A stretch of 64,000 nt of DNA from Pictodentalium vernedei (GCA_031216915.1 CM062294.1:391211217-391275216), one strand, 5' to 3'. Numbered from the stretch's first letter, positions 22,401 to 34,163 are shown. The notes: generated by a model not told the origin, from the letters alone. A program made the numbers and translations.

Positions 22401-23243
22401 AAACTACATAATAATAATATGATCCATTAACATAGAAAAAATAATTGAAATCAAAATATTTTGAAAAAATATTTTTTCAGAACAGCCCAAGTTTCTGAAA
22501 AGTAACGTTGAGCCCCAATGGATCCCAAGCCTAAGTGTGGACAAAAAATTTAAAAATATTTTAAACAATTTATGCAACACTTACGAACAATAATAATGTA
22601 TCTAGTTATGATTAAATTAACATCAAGATATTATTTTCAAGAAATCCCCCCCTCACACAGAGGGCTGTTGTAAATGTAAACAATGAGTGCAAAAACACTA
22701 AAATAAGACTCCAGGCACCCAGGCCCGAAATCAATTACCAAAAATACACTATCTGATGCAAAACAGAGACTTCCAGGGAAGAAACTGCAGAACATCAGAT
22801 GGTAGATGCAGAACACAACGCCTAACCACCCATAGGTGAAGACGTAAACATGGGGAAAAGAACAGAATTCATTCTGTTATTCAGCTAAAACTCCCAAGAA
22901 ATTTTAGTAATAATAATTACAGAAACTATGCCAAAAGCATGGGAGAATAGCAAGAGGGGACTTAAAGGAAAGGGAGAGAGGAAAACACTAAAAAATCAGT
23001 GTAACTAAATAACAAGAGTGACAACAAAATGGCTGCTGCCTCGAAAATAGGTAACTTAACATAATTTCATTAAAAAATTTTAAGTTACAGCCCTGATAAT
23101 ATTCTGTCACACATTTTTCCTCTCCTCCTTCTCTATCCTCCTTAGAATCACCATTTCACTAATATTTATGTGTCTGGCATCATTTAAACTGAGATTTACA
23201 AGCACAAAGATCAGTCAGATGTTAACTGATGAAGGGCCAAACT

Positions 23244-23416
23244 TAGAATAATTAATGACGCCAATTTCGGAACGTCCTTGACACTGCGCCATTCAGGACA
23301 TGTTTTCTTTGGTTTTAGATGCAAATTTTGGGGATTGGGGGGCAAAATTTGTGTTTGGCCCTATATTTTAAGAGTTAGCACCAGCTGTGTCTGGGTCATT
23401 GGTACAGTATAAAAAT
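23244..23416 (-). repeat. 5' inverted terminal repeat of DIRS copy 2
   Basis: Inverse of the left terminal repeat. The TGCGCATGCGCA palindrome is lost here through a short deletion (CACTGCGCCATTCAGG remains). It ends CTGGGTCATTGGTACAG then TATAAAAAT. Confidence 0.8.
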
Positions 23417-24914
23417 ATACCCTGAAAATGTTACAGTAACCACCACGGCAATATGCCAGTGAGATAAAACTCCACTTAAAAAAAAATATCAAAACCTGCA
23501 CACAAAAGTACAAAAGTCTAAAATTAAAGTAAATAAGCAGCTAAATGGTTAAATAATATAATAATAGCCCCAAGAAGCATCCTAACATAAAATAGGAACC
23601 ATGGCAATATGCTACAAGGTAAGTCACCACTTGGAAGAGAAGAAAGACAAACCTCAAAACCTGCACATAAAAGTAAAAAAAAACATCAAAACCTGCACAC
23701 AAACGTCAAAATAAGTCCAAAATTTGATACAAAGGTTTAAAATTAAGACAAAATACCCTGGAAAAGAGTTAAATGTTATCGTGAACCCCCACAGCAATAT
23801 GCAAAGAAGAAAATTTTTTTTTTTAAAGCACAAAAATCCAAACCTGTAAACAAAAGAAGTCAAAAATTGAAGTAATTAAGCAGGAAAAGGGTTAAAGAAT
23901 ACAACATAGCCATAAGATGCAACGTTTACATACAATAGAAAGCATGGACATATGCTACAAGGTAAATCTACACTTGGAAGAAAGGAAAAGAAAAACCATG
24001 AAAACCTGCACGCAAACATCAAAATAAGTCTAAAAATATATCAAAGGGTTAAATTTTTTTTAAAAATGCACTGGAAAGATATCAATGTTATAATAACCAC
24101 CACTGCAATATGCAGTGAGGTCAACCTCACTTGAAATTGTTTTTTTTTATCACAACCTGTACATAAAAGTAAGAAACTGTAAGCCTAAGTCCAAAAGCTG
24201 TACATAAAAGACCAAAATTGAAGTAATTCAGCAGGAAAAGGGTTAAATAATACAAACATAGCCCTAAGATGCATGTTTACATACAAAAGAAAGCATGGAC
24301 ATATGCTGCAAGGTAAATCTCCACTTGGAGGAAAGGAAAAAAAAAACCCATCAAAACCTGAACGCAAACATCAAAATAAGTCTAAAATTTGATTCAAAGG
24401 GTTAAAATTAAGACAAAATACCCTGGAAAAGAGTTAAATGTTATAGTTAACCACCATAGCAATATTCAGAAACTAAAATTTGTTTTAAAAAGCCAAAAAA
24501 TCAAACCCTGTACACAAAAGTTCAAAATATTTGAGAGCGGACGTCGATGCCGACATGAGGGCTGTGCCATAGGCTCACACAACTAACGTTGGTGAGCCAA
24601 AAATCAGTGGAGCGGAACAAAACGCAAACTTGTTCTGTAGGCCACCATGTTAGACTAACATACCAAAAATCTGCTCAATATCTGGAAGCGTGTAGGAAAA
24701 AAGTCCGCAAAACTGGAATTTTGATGAACTTTTCAAAGTTCAAGGGCTGTAATTTCGGTAAAAATCAGTGGAGCGGAACAAAATGCAAACTTGATCTGTA
24801 GGCCACCATGTCAGACTAACATACCGAAAATCAGCTCAATATCTGGAAGCGTGTAGAAAAGAAGTCTGGAAAACTGTAATTTTGATGCATTTTTCAGAGT
24901 CCAAGGGCCGTAAT

Positions 24915-26042
24915 CAGGGACCAGCCGTGAGGGCGACTAGGGCGATTATGTCGCCCTTCTAAGCCCAGAATCGCCTAGAAAAATAGTCAGGGCGACTACA
25001 AGTCGCCCTCTAAAAATTGGCCAAAATGAGGAAAGGCTGCACTGAGTGATCCGAGGTTTACATAAAAACGAATATTTTCAAGAATCGAATGTGCTTTAGT
25101 GTGATAAATGGGCATTTTCATTCGTCAAATAAACAACCATTTATTTGAAATCACACGACAATCAATTGTCCATTGTCGCTTTTGGCGAATTTTTTATTTC
25201 TATTTTGTTCCGTTTCAGTCGGAGCTTCAAGTGTCGAAACGAAAATAGGTGACTTAAGCAACTCAACAAAATAACCCAGTTTGAAAGTAGGTTACCTCGC
25301 TTAGGATGCAGAAAATGTATACACAACGGACGTATTTTCTAACACTGTATTTTTATTTTGTTTTGCTGACGACTGTTTACTGTTGGGCCGTCTATTCCCA
25401 GAAAAAACACGAGTGGAATTGAAACACATGAAAAAAAGGTTTAGGGATGACAAGAAAAGCTTTGTACAGGACGCAAGTGTGCATGTGAAGGATCTTGAGA
25501 AAGGGGTCCTCCTAAACACCGGAATGATGCGGAAAGATCCCGGAATGCTATAAAGATGATGCGGAATGACATTTATTTTACAAAATACTCGACTCCAGAA
25601 TGTATTTTGTTTATTAACTAACAAAGTACCCTCCAAGCAACCTTCTTACATCTGGTCCTGTTCACACTTTCAGACTTAGGCAATTATTAGCTTAGTTGGA
25701 CTTTGGTGAAAAGCAACCACAGGAGGGTGCTGGGGGATTGGCACGAAGAAGAGGGGAGGGGTCATGAAGGAGAGGGTAGCAGTGGGGGATTTTCAGTCAG
25801 TAATTACTTTGTGATTTTTTAACCTGGCACAAATGCATCACAGACAACTGGACCTGGATTAATCAGACGTTAATGGAGGACCACAAGCTGAAAATATGAA
25901 GGGGCGGCAGGGGGTGGTACATAAATATTCTTAATTTTCCCCACTTGCCTATGAAATCTCCCTACTTGACTCTGCAGTCTCCCTATTTTTTCTGGAGGGA
26001 GACATGAAGTCTCCCTAAAATTCCCCCCTAGGCTGGTCCCTG
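24915..26042. mobile_element. hAT-like non-autonomous element with 8-bp target duplication
   Basis: The terminal inverted repeats are CAGGGACCAGCC and GGCTGGTCCCTG. The 8-bp duplication GCCGTAAT flanks it exactly (24907-24914 and 26043-26050), and removing the element restores the unit of the outer repeat. CAGGG ends with 8-bp duplications are typical of the hAT superfamily. The 1128-bp interior has a palindromic left part (GGGCGACT repeats) and no recognisable transposase; the 111-codon minus-strand frame at 25301-25636 resembles nothing I know. Confidence 0.85.
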
Positions 26043-26576
26043 GCCGTAATTTTGGTAAAAATCAGTGGAGCGGAACAAAATGCAAACTTGTTCTGTAGGC
26101 CACCATGTTAGACTAACATACCAAAAATCAGCTCAATATCTGGAAGCGTGTAGGAAAAAAGTCCGCAAAACTGGAATTTTGATGAACTTTTCAAAGTTCA
26201 AGGGCTGTAATTTCGATAAAAATCAGTGGAGCAGAACAAAATGCAAACTTGTTCTGTAGGCCACCATGTTAGACTAACATACCAAAAATCAGCTCAATAT
26301 CTGGAAGCGTGTAGGAAAAAAGTCTGCAAAACTGGAATTTTGATGAACTTTTCAAAGTTCAATGGCCGTAATTTCGATAAAATTCAGTGGAGCGGAACAA
26401 AATGCAAACCTGATCTGTAGGCCACCATGTTAGACTCACACACCAAAAATCAGCTCAATATCAGGAAGCGTGTAGAAAAAAAGTCTGGAAAACAAGTAGG
26501 ACTGACTGACGGACTGACCAGTCAAAAACATTATACCCCCACAACTTTGTTGTGTGGGATATAATAAAATTCTTCA

Positions 26577-26698
26577 CCGCTGATGTTGACAAGTCATGAT
26601 TATTATATGTGGTGATCCAAACTATGTTTTATCTTTATTGATGTTGACAAGTCATGATTATTATATGTGGTGATCCAAACTATGTTTTATCTTTTACT
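26577..26698 (+). repeat. Two tandem ~60-bp units
   Basis: The segment TGATGTTGACAAGTCATG ... AACTATGTTTTATCTTT occurs twice back to back. Its end (GATCCAAACTATGTTTTATC) is the inverse of the start of the adjoining fold-back sequence at about 26813. Confidence 0.7.
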
Positions 26699-26699
26699 T

Positions 26700-29200
26700 A
26701 CCGTTTCTGCATCATATTCATTTCGGCAGAAACTCTGGGTTGTGCAAAAAACATGGGCAACATCAGAGCGATTGTTGACGCTATAGTTTGTGTACAAATC
26801 TCGATAAGTAAAGGATAAAACATAGTTTGGATCAATAGACTGCACACAAATGTAAGGAAATATCGAAAGCAGTTGGTAATAAGGGTGAAAGCTTGATATA
26901 TATTCCACTTTTTGTGTTTTGAGTTCCCAATAACAGATTTGAATGGGAGGAATCTGAACGTAGGGGGGTAGCCACTATGTTGAGATCGCCGAACTAGACC
27001 AAAAGTGACGTTTTCACCAAAAAGCGTGGGACGTTTTGACTTTTGGTCTTGTGACGGTTTGACCTAGTTCAGCAATCTGAACGTAGTAGTGGCTACCCCT
27101 CTACGTTCAGATTCTTACCATTCAATCCTATACAAAAAGTTCCCATCAAGCTTTTATGGGAACTCAAAACTCGAAATTAGGAATATATATCAAGCTTTCA
27201 CTCTTATTACCGACTGCAATCGATAGTACACGTATTTCCTTACATTTGTGCGGAGTTTATTGATCCAAAATATGTTTTATCCTTTAATTATCGTTATTTT
27301 AATACTCTCAAAGTGGCAACGAATGTTTCGAAATCGTCCATGTTTTTGTATAAATAAAAAACAGTAAAAACAATAACCTGGTAATAACGCTGAATCGAAT
27401 AGACCTTTTCATCGATGCGGAATTGGAATCTCGATCGCATTCGCACAAAGGAGGTTATCAACCCCCTATGTGCAAATGCGATCGAATTTTCGATTGCGCA
27501 TCGATGAAATGGTCTATTCATTACGGTGCCATTACCGGGTTATTGTTTTTACTGTTTTTTATTTATACAAAAACATGGACGATTTCGAAACATTCGTTGC
27601 CACTTCGAGAGTAATAACGATAATTAACAGGCCTGGCGTTTTCAGACGCCTGATTTTTTCGCTTGCCTTAATGTGCGCCAAGAACCATCACGGTCAGCGA
27701 AATTTCGCTCTCCTGGGTGCACAAAGATAAGTATAACACTTTTGAAAAACGCAGCTTCAAAATTGAAGGATGTGTTTATACTTGTGTGCCATAGCGCAGG
27801 GAAAATCAGAAGGTTATCTCATTTTTTTTTGTTTTCATTTCAGAGGTTTCGTACCTATTTTTCTGTCATGTAAACTGTAAAACACACGACCGTGAAAAAT
27901 AATTCAGGTGACCCTCACAAGTTCAGTATCATAAATCCATGGAGGATATCCTAACATCACCAACAACAGAGTTTATTACTTCCTCTGTTCCTGGGGTGAC
28001 AATGTACGTGCTTTGGCTTGGGATGATTCGTGGATTAAATTGCTCAAAATCTCAATTTATTTTGGTGGTTACTGTATCACAACGCTATCTTTCGTCAGTT
28101 ACACGAGCCATCACTGAACAGCATAACACAGGCTATTTATAAACCTCTGTTGTGTTTACTTTCATTTTCGGTTGTCATGATATTAGATTATCAATCTGAT
28201 TTTTTGTGAATTTCCGCGAATATTCGAAACGTCACCATCATCTGCCCACAAGAATTATTTGATTGGTTTCATTTTTCACTGGGTGTGTACAGTGTCTATT
28301 ATTATTCAAACATTGCCCCATAATGGGCCATTTCAAAACCAACTTATATTCCCATTAAACGACATGGGATAATCAAAGAACTTAAATTAAGTGATAACCA
28401 CGTGGAGTGACGGTATTCCCTCAACACAAATATGATAGGCATGACCATTGACGTAAAATTTCCGAAAGCCGTCCCCATCTAAGAGTGTTCACATTTTTTT
28501 TATTTACCGCATCAAGAGTAATTTCGAATGCGATGCATAAAAAAATTGAAGATAAAAAATTGTGTTATAACAGGACGATTTAGAAAATCTTCAATTGGCA
28601 TCATGTTCTGTACAGCTGACTCAGGTGCAATGAACTTAAATTCAAAATTTATCTGATGGGATGAACTTGAAAGGGATAAAGTTGAACCATGATTGGCTTG
28701 TGACAGTTGTGAGTTGTCGGGACCGACAACTTCAACACAGTATTGAGTAACTTTCGAAGTAACATGTATTACAACTATCCAAATTTCGCAATGCAACTTT
28801 GTGAGTAGAGCATCATGCATGTCTGGTCACAGTGTTGGACTGCATCCATATGATATATCATGGTTCAACTGCCTTCCATGTCAAAAAAGAATTAGGAGAG
28901 CCATTGGCTCTGCTAGATCATTTCAGGAGAGCAATTTTTAGCCCTCTAAATTTTTCAGAATGCCAGGCCTGAATTAAAGGATAAAACATAGTTTGGATCA
29001 ATAAACTCTGCACAAATGTAAGGAAATACGTGTACTATCGTCGATTACAGACGGTAATAAGAGCGAAAGCTTGACATATATTCCTAGTTTCGAGTTCCCA
29101 TAAAAACTTGATGGGAACTTTTTCTATAGGATTGAATGATAAGAATCTGAACGTAGAGGGGTAGCCACTACGTTTGGATCGCTGAACTAGGTTTCACCTG
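26700..29200. repeat. Fold-back repeat complex, one arm interrupted by a DNA element
   Basis: A large inverted repeat has a left arm at about 27064-27452 and a right arm at 27458-27627 continued at 28972-29197, each about 390 bp. Landmarks present in both orientations are GGATAAAACATAGTTTGG, AAGCTTGATATATATTCC, GGGTAGCCACTA and GTCCATGTTTTTGTATAAAT. A further partial copy of the outer part lies at 26813-27062. The short open frames here are mirror images of each other and are not genes. Confidence 0.75.
27628..28971. mobile_element. DNA element with CAGGCCTGGC ends inside the fold-back arm
   Basis: The termini are CAGGCCTGGCGTT and the inverse of CAGGCCTGGCATT, flanked on both sides by AATTAA. 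The other arm of the fold-back carries the unoccupied site (as CTTTAATTATCG on the plus strand), so the insertion and a 6-bp duplication are supported. The subterminal GGAGAGCCATTGGCTC resembles the MITE at 34648-34866. I see no transposase in its 1.34 kb. Confidence 0.7.
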
Positions 29201-31640
29201 TGGGTTCAGGACGTATCGGCCTTGAGACATTTCGGCCCCATAAAAGGCCGAAACGTCCCACTTTAGGAGGCCGAAACGTCTCACTTTTTAAACTTTTACT
29301 AAGTCATTTCGGCCCCAATAAATAAAAATTTGCTTGAATGAGGCAGTAAATATTTTTAAATATTATTCAACATTTACACCTTTAGAAGTTTTTTTTTATC
29401 ATTCTTCACCGATCAGTGCATAATTAAATACAGTGACAAGCTGTTAGTTGACACTCATATAGATGATTCTCGAGTCATAAATTATGTCAAACTTGAAAAA
29501 CGACTAAAGGAAGCTTTGAGTAAATGGGAGCATCCCCCCCCCCCACACACTCCCTCGCCCCGCCACTCTCTTTATGAATTTCTTGTTGTTTGGCAGTGAC
29601 TAAAAAAACTACAATTAATAGATTTTTTACCGGATTTAATTTAATTTAATAAATTGCCAGATAAATCTGTAACATTGTTACACATATTTGTCTCTAGTAA
29701 TTTTGCGTAATTATTCATTGAAATGGCTCCACTTCAACTTTTTCTACGAATAAACGCAAATTGATTACATTTTTTTTACCAGATTGCATTGAATTTAATA
29801 ATTGCCAGATACGTCTGTAACATTGTTATAAATTTTTTAACAGATTTCGTTTACTTTAATAAATTGCTAGATAAGTCTGTAACATTAACTGTTATCTAAA
29901 TTTGTCGTAATAATTTCGCTTAAATATTCATTGAAAAGGCTTCACTTCAGCTTTTTCAACAAATAAATGCAAAATTATTAAAATTCTCTCAGATTTAATA
30001 TAATTTAATGCATTGCTAGATATATATCTGTCACCAATAATTTTGTGTTTATTCATTGAAAAAGCACCACTGCAGCATTTTCAACGAATAAACACAAAAT
30101 TATTACACTTTTTCAGATTTAATATTATTTTATAAACTGGTACTGTCACGTGTTCCCAAACATTGGCAAACCACTTCCCGTGTTGATATTGCAGATAATC
30201 AACCAATGGAATAATTGATATACTGAGAAAAAGGCGGGAGCCACAGCTTGTTTTCACAATAATCAGTGGGACCAATAAATAGCAACTAATGGCATAAGTC
30301 CTGGGAAAAATAGGACACAACAGTTTATTTTCGCCATTAGATAGTATTTAATAATAAAAATTACTCTTCTCGCGTCACTTTGTTGTATGAGGTGTCGATT
30401 ATTTTCCACTAATCCACATTTATAAATCTATGCAATTTATAGAGACAGAATTTAATGTTTTTTTTTATTAATCCACTCCTTTCAAAGAATGATTGATTTC
30501 GTTGCCGAAACGTGATAGATCCATGTAATTAACGTTTGATTATATTTGATAGTTTAAGTGTTTCATTGATATTTGTATTGAAGTCAGAGTGACCATTTTC
30601 ATTTATGATACTATTTTTTACATACGCTCGAGGAACGACGTATGGTTTTGATAATTAGCAGATTACTCTACCATTTGAGTATACTCTTACGACCCTTAGA
30701 AACTCGGAGATAACCGAGTTCGAACCTCTTTAAAATAACGCTGTATTGGGACGCGTCACAGAATCTATTTTATTTACGTTGTCTCTCCACCCTCTTTCGA
30801 CGAGGCCGAAACGTCTCAAAGCGAAACGTCCCGATCCCTGACCTGCACCCGGATCGCTTGGAATTTGGATGTTATGACAAATTGTTCGAGACAGTTTGAC
30901 CAATTGCTGGAGATGTTTTGACCCAAACTCTCGGGTGACGACTTGGTTTGGCGACGTTTTGAATAGCACGCAATTCATACAAAGATGCGATCTCAAATAT
31001 ATCCTGTTCTGTGCGTTGGGTTTTTTGTGGAACTGTGTCAATACTGAGACTGAGACTTGAGTCGAGACTTAAACATAACTTACACAAAAATAAAATATAG
31101 TGCTGTGCAGGACAGTAGCAGCCCCCATGCACAGGTAGCGGGAATGATGCGCGTTGTTGGTCGACATCGAGGCATATTGTTTCTGTCGTCACGGGTCAAT
31201 ATTTTGATAAAACTCGAAAGCTATTTCTGTTTCTCTCAATGAAAATGGCATCCCTGTTGCTTCCATGACTTACAACACTTCCGACATTTTTTCTTACGCA
31301 TAGTGAAATAGTGCAATAATTTCAGTGTTATCAATCATCCTCTTTTGTCGTGATTTAAGGGCAAATAACGATTGTTTCTATATACTGGTTTTGAAAATAC
31401 TTTAAAATTTCGACTGCGAACTCTGTTTAGAGGTACAACAACGAAACGGAGTGATTCGTTCACTTCCGGTATCAGAAGCACCTGCATTGGGTAACCCCAC
31501 ATTGACCTGTGACCTATCACCCCTGCAATATATATACTTGAATTCGTTTCAAAACATTAATCGCAATTGGCACGATTTGACGAGGTTATCGCTGTCTCTG
31601 TTGGTAAAATATCATTTCGATTTGTTTGTAACTTAGAGGT
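29201..31640. other. AT-rich repeat region bounded by inverted GGCCGAAACGTC clusters
   Basis: Clusters of GGCCGAAACGTC and the inverse occur at 29220-29310 and at 30803-30830 in opposite orientation, suggesting a TIR element of about 1.6 kb. Between them, about 29590-30130 holds roughly four diverged units with ATTGCCAGATAAATCTGTAAC and TTTTCAACGAATAAACGC. No frame here resembles a protein I know. From 31040 to 31640 I see no repeats and no gene apart from possible promoter sequence for the exon at 31679. Confidence 0.4.
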
Positions 31641-31678
31641 AATAACGGTTGGAGGTGAAGAATAATTACTGACAAAAA

Positions 31679-31816
31679 ATGGGAAACACTCAAAACTCAG
31701 ATGCTGATAGAAAAAGTGAACCGGACTCTGACGCCGAAAAACACCGTGGAATTGCAAGGAGGTCGTCGAGTCTCTATTCCAAAGCGTATGCGGCCAGCTT
31801 AGTTACGCTGTTTGAA
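31679..31816 (+). CDS. Possible first coding exon of an unidentified host gene
   Basis: An ATG in a favourable context (AAAAAATGGG) opens a 46-codon frame beginning MGNTQNSDADRKSEP and ending ASLVTLFE. It is followed immediately by GTGAGT, a strong splice-donor match, in phase 0. The Gly at position 2 could allow N-myristoylation, though position 6 is Asn and not the preferred Ser/Thr. The stretch is charged and Ser-rich and I do not recognise the protein. Upstream sequence is non-repetitive and contains ATATATATAC at about 31526. The following intron would contain the MULE-like element. No compatible second exon is established. An open frame with a chance donor is the alternative. Confidence 0.35.
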
Positions 31817-32676
31817 GTGAGTTTCAAGTCATAAGTTTAAGTTAGTTTACTCTCTTTCTGTAAAAAAAACATTTTTGTTTCAAGTTACACTGTCCAATTA
31901 CAAAATGTATCTTCCACACTTCTCATGTCATGACATGAGTCTGTTAATTGTTACAAAATGGAAATGAAAGGAGGAAAAATAGGTGGTCGTCTGCTACTTG
32001 TGACCTGTTTCATGAAGGGTGAAGGTCAGGTGGATATTAGATTCCGGTAATCGGTGAAGTCGACCCACGTTGAAGTCGACCCGAGTGAAGTCGACCCAAA
32101 AAAGTTAAGTCGACCCACTTTTGGTGATCTCGACCCGAAGTGATCTCGACCCGAAAAAAGTTAAGTCGACCCACTTTTAAAATCCTTGAAGTGATCTCGA
32201 CCCGAAAAAGTTAAGTCAACCCACTTTAAAATCCACTGCAGACCATCTCAGATCCACTTGAAACGGACTGGAGACCGCCTCAGGCCCCGTTTGAAAAGGG
32301 GGAATATAAGTGATCTCCACCCACTTTTGAAAATGACAAGATACCATCATTAGATTCACTATGGACATTGACCATCTCAGATCTCGTTTGAAAGGGGAAC
32401 ATAAAAACAACAACAACAAAAATTTCAAAGCGATTTATTCAGGCCATAATAACACCGTTATAATATTAATTTTCATCGAACATAAAGAAAGATACAACAA
32501 AATTTTGTGACAACATAAAATATAACGTACATTGCAGGCCATAATAACACCGTCATAATGTATCTATGTACCACCGTTTTGCATTGGATAGTAGTGAAAG
32601 TTGTTCATCGGTTGCAAACAAAATATGACGCCTATCATCAATTTTTATGTCTCCTCTAAAAAAAATTTCAGGGAAA

Positions 32677-32810
32677 ACCAAAAAATTAGATTTGTTTGTT
32701 TATTCATCTAGTTGGAATTTTAAACAGCCATTTAATTTGGGACTCCATCAGTCCCAAATTAAATGGCTGTTTAAAATTTCAACTAGATGAACAAACAAAT
32801 CTAATTTTTT
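32677..32810. repeat. Palindrome with ~62-bp arms
   Basis: The arms contain AAATTAGATTTGTTTGTT and CAGCCATTTAATTTGGGA in inverse order around a short spacer (CTCCATCAG). A fragment of one arm recurs at about 33128-33160, next to a duplicated segment (GTAAATGCGCTAATTACTCC at 32866 and 33168). Confidence 0.7.
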
Positions 32811-33343
32811 GGTTTTTACCCCTCCAGCTTTTTTTTAACATTTTTTTCAGTCCTCCCCTTTTTTTGTAAATGCGCTAATTACTCCAGAATGATATTATGA
32901 TATTATAATCCACTAATTCAGGAAGTTGGCTTGAAAGCATAATTTTAACCGACAGCCAACTAAGTTGACCCTGACAGTACCCTAAAGTTACAACAACACA
33001 AACACAAAGCAGATTAAATAACAGAAAAAATAATACTCAGTAGAGGTGGGTGCGAAAAAATGCCAGATTCATAGAACTACATAGATAGCACATAACTGTT
33101 ACATTCCCAAAACACTCCTTGAATTTGTCTCAAATTAAATGGCTGTTTAAAATTCCAACTTTTCTGTAAATGCGCTAATTACTCCAGAATGATATTATGA
33201 TATTATAATCTACTAATTCAGGAAGCAATGTGTACCAAGTTAAATTGACACAGAATAGAACGCGTCTGCATCCATGGTTACCTGTAAATGAGCTAATTAC
33301 TCCAAATTAATTACTTCAAATTCTACAATTATTACCTCATCAA

Positions 33344-33586
33344 CTATGTTAGATGCTGGGCGAAAAATATTATCCATAGCTTTGGTTTTTTATCTCTCTG
33401 GCAATGGTAGCTGCTGTGGCACATCCATCTTTTGCTGCGTGGATGTGGTCCTTTGGTAAATATAATGCCACATTGTTTCACTGTTGCCGGACAGACTCCG
33501 ATAGAACGGTTCCTTATGCTGCACCTCCAGAGTACTGAATTTTGTGAAATAAAAATGAGCGATGGTTTTAAAACACCACGGATCAA
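33344..33586 (-). pseudogene. FLYWCH-type zinc finger remnant of a MULE transposase
   Basis: The minus-strand frame contains SVLWRCSIRN, then VCPATVKQCG, then IIFTKGPHP. This matches the W-x-C ... C-x-A-x-V ... G-x-H-x-H layout of FLYWCH fingers found in animal MULE transposases. After GPHP the expected continuation lies in another frame (HAAKDGCATAATIAREIK), indicating a 1-nt frame break. The DNA-binding finger is thus recognisable but dead. It lies 3' of the PHD-like finger, in the order expected for one transposase N-terminus. Confidence 0.6.
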
Positions 33587-33967
33587 CTATTTATGTGAAT
33601 TTTCTGAAATAAAAATGAGCGATGGTTTTAACCGAGTGAGCATTTTTTCTCCAATTCAGTATAAAAGGTTATTAAGAGAGATGCTCACTATTTATTCCCA
33701 TCCGAATGAATGAATGAGCGAATGGAAGAATGAATGGACGAATGAATGAGTAGCGTTTCACACCAATAAATAAATAAATAATGAACGGACGAATGAATGA
33801 TTTGAGCAGCGTTTAACACCAATAAACAATAATTAGCAGTGTTTTCCCCAAATGAACGTTTCACACCAATAAATAAATAATGAATGAATGGAAGAATGAA
33901 TGAACGAATGAATGAGTAGCGCTTCACATTAATAAATAAATAAATAATGAAGGAACGAATATTATTG

Positions 33968-34163
33968 TCAACCTGTTCAATGCAGTGATTGCAAATCCAA
34001 TCAATAGGCCTTCGCCCCCTAATTGCCAACCTGTACGCATGTCGTGTTATGCCAGTACCACACACCCTGTGACCCTGTGCTGCCATCTGTCACATCTTTC
34101 ACACTGTAAACCTTCTTGCCGAGGCCGAACACTGTTAGTGCAAACAAGACACACATCAGACAT
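33968..34163 (-). pseudogene. PHD-like zinc finger remnant, N-terminus of a MULE-type protein
   Basis: From the ATG at 34163 the minus strand reads a cysteine pair (CLVC), another (CERC) and RWQHR. In a second frame it continues with CGTGITRHAYRLAIRG and DWICNHC. Together these give a C-x2-C, C-x2-C, W-x-H, C, C-x2-C layout like a PHD finger. The frame change coincides with a tandem 8-nt duplication (ACCCTGTG at 34064-34071 and 34072-34079 on the plus strand). Similar fingers precede FLYWCH-MULE transposases in invertebrates, as I recall. Past the last cysteine pair the sequence dissolves into microsatellite. Confidence 0.55.

Larger units (their letters stand above)
16694..23416 (-). mobile_element. 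DIRS-order retrotransposon, copy 2 (family I), decayed
   Basis: Same family as copy 1 but with many small indels and stops. The boundaries are fixed by an unoccupied copy of the target at 16225-16239 (TTAGAAAAATACCCTG): the left half abuts 16693 and the right half resumes at 23417, with no target duplication. That is the expected result of tyrosine-recombinase integration. Both terminal repeats and the internal complementary region are present. The RT core is deleted and part of gag is tandemly duplicated, so the copy cannot be autonomous. Confidence 0.9.
15929..24598. mobile_element. Second-level element (CTAGAGGGGG ... GGTGAGCC) carrying DIRS copy 2
   Basis: It starts CTAGAGGGGGTATC with a GGGGTA/TACCCC hairpin followed by GGCTCACCAAC, and ends with the inverse GTTGGTGAGCC at 24588-24598. 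Removing it rejoins the outer repeat (TTTTGGTAA with AAAAATCAGTGG), leaving at most a 2-bp AA duplication. The interior holds diverged ~300-bp units with AAAACCTGCACA, GGTTAAATAATATA, ACCATGGCAATATGC and CAAAGGGTTAAAATT. I see no coding region apart from the nested retrotransposon. Ends of this type occur, as I recall, in bivalve interspersed repeats. Confidence 0.65.
15150..26570 (+). repeat. Outer repeat of ~160-bp tandem units, split by two younger insertions
   Basis: The left end has the palindrome GTGAGCACGCTCAC followed by ATACCCCACGCG; the right end (about 26525-26570) has TATACCCCCACAAC and GTTGTGTGGGATATA, a hairpin. Units (15200-15928, 24599-24906, 26051-26510) share AAAATCAGTGGAGC, CTGTAGGCCACCATG, AATATCTGGAAGCGTGTAG and GATGAACTTTTCAAAG. 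The 64-65 codon frames at about 15613, 24589, 26065 and 26226 are the same unit read repeatedly, not genes. The array is interrupted at 15929-24598 and at 24915-26042. Confidence 0.7.

Noticed and set aside
15613-26420. Recurrent 64-70 codon frames with nearly the same protein (at about 15613, 24589, 26065, 26226)
   Set aside because: They are one reading of the ~160-bp tandem unit of the outer repeat, differing only by unit divergence. Recurrence reflects repeat copies and not conserved genes.
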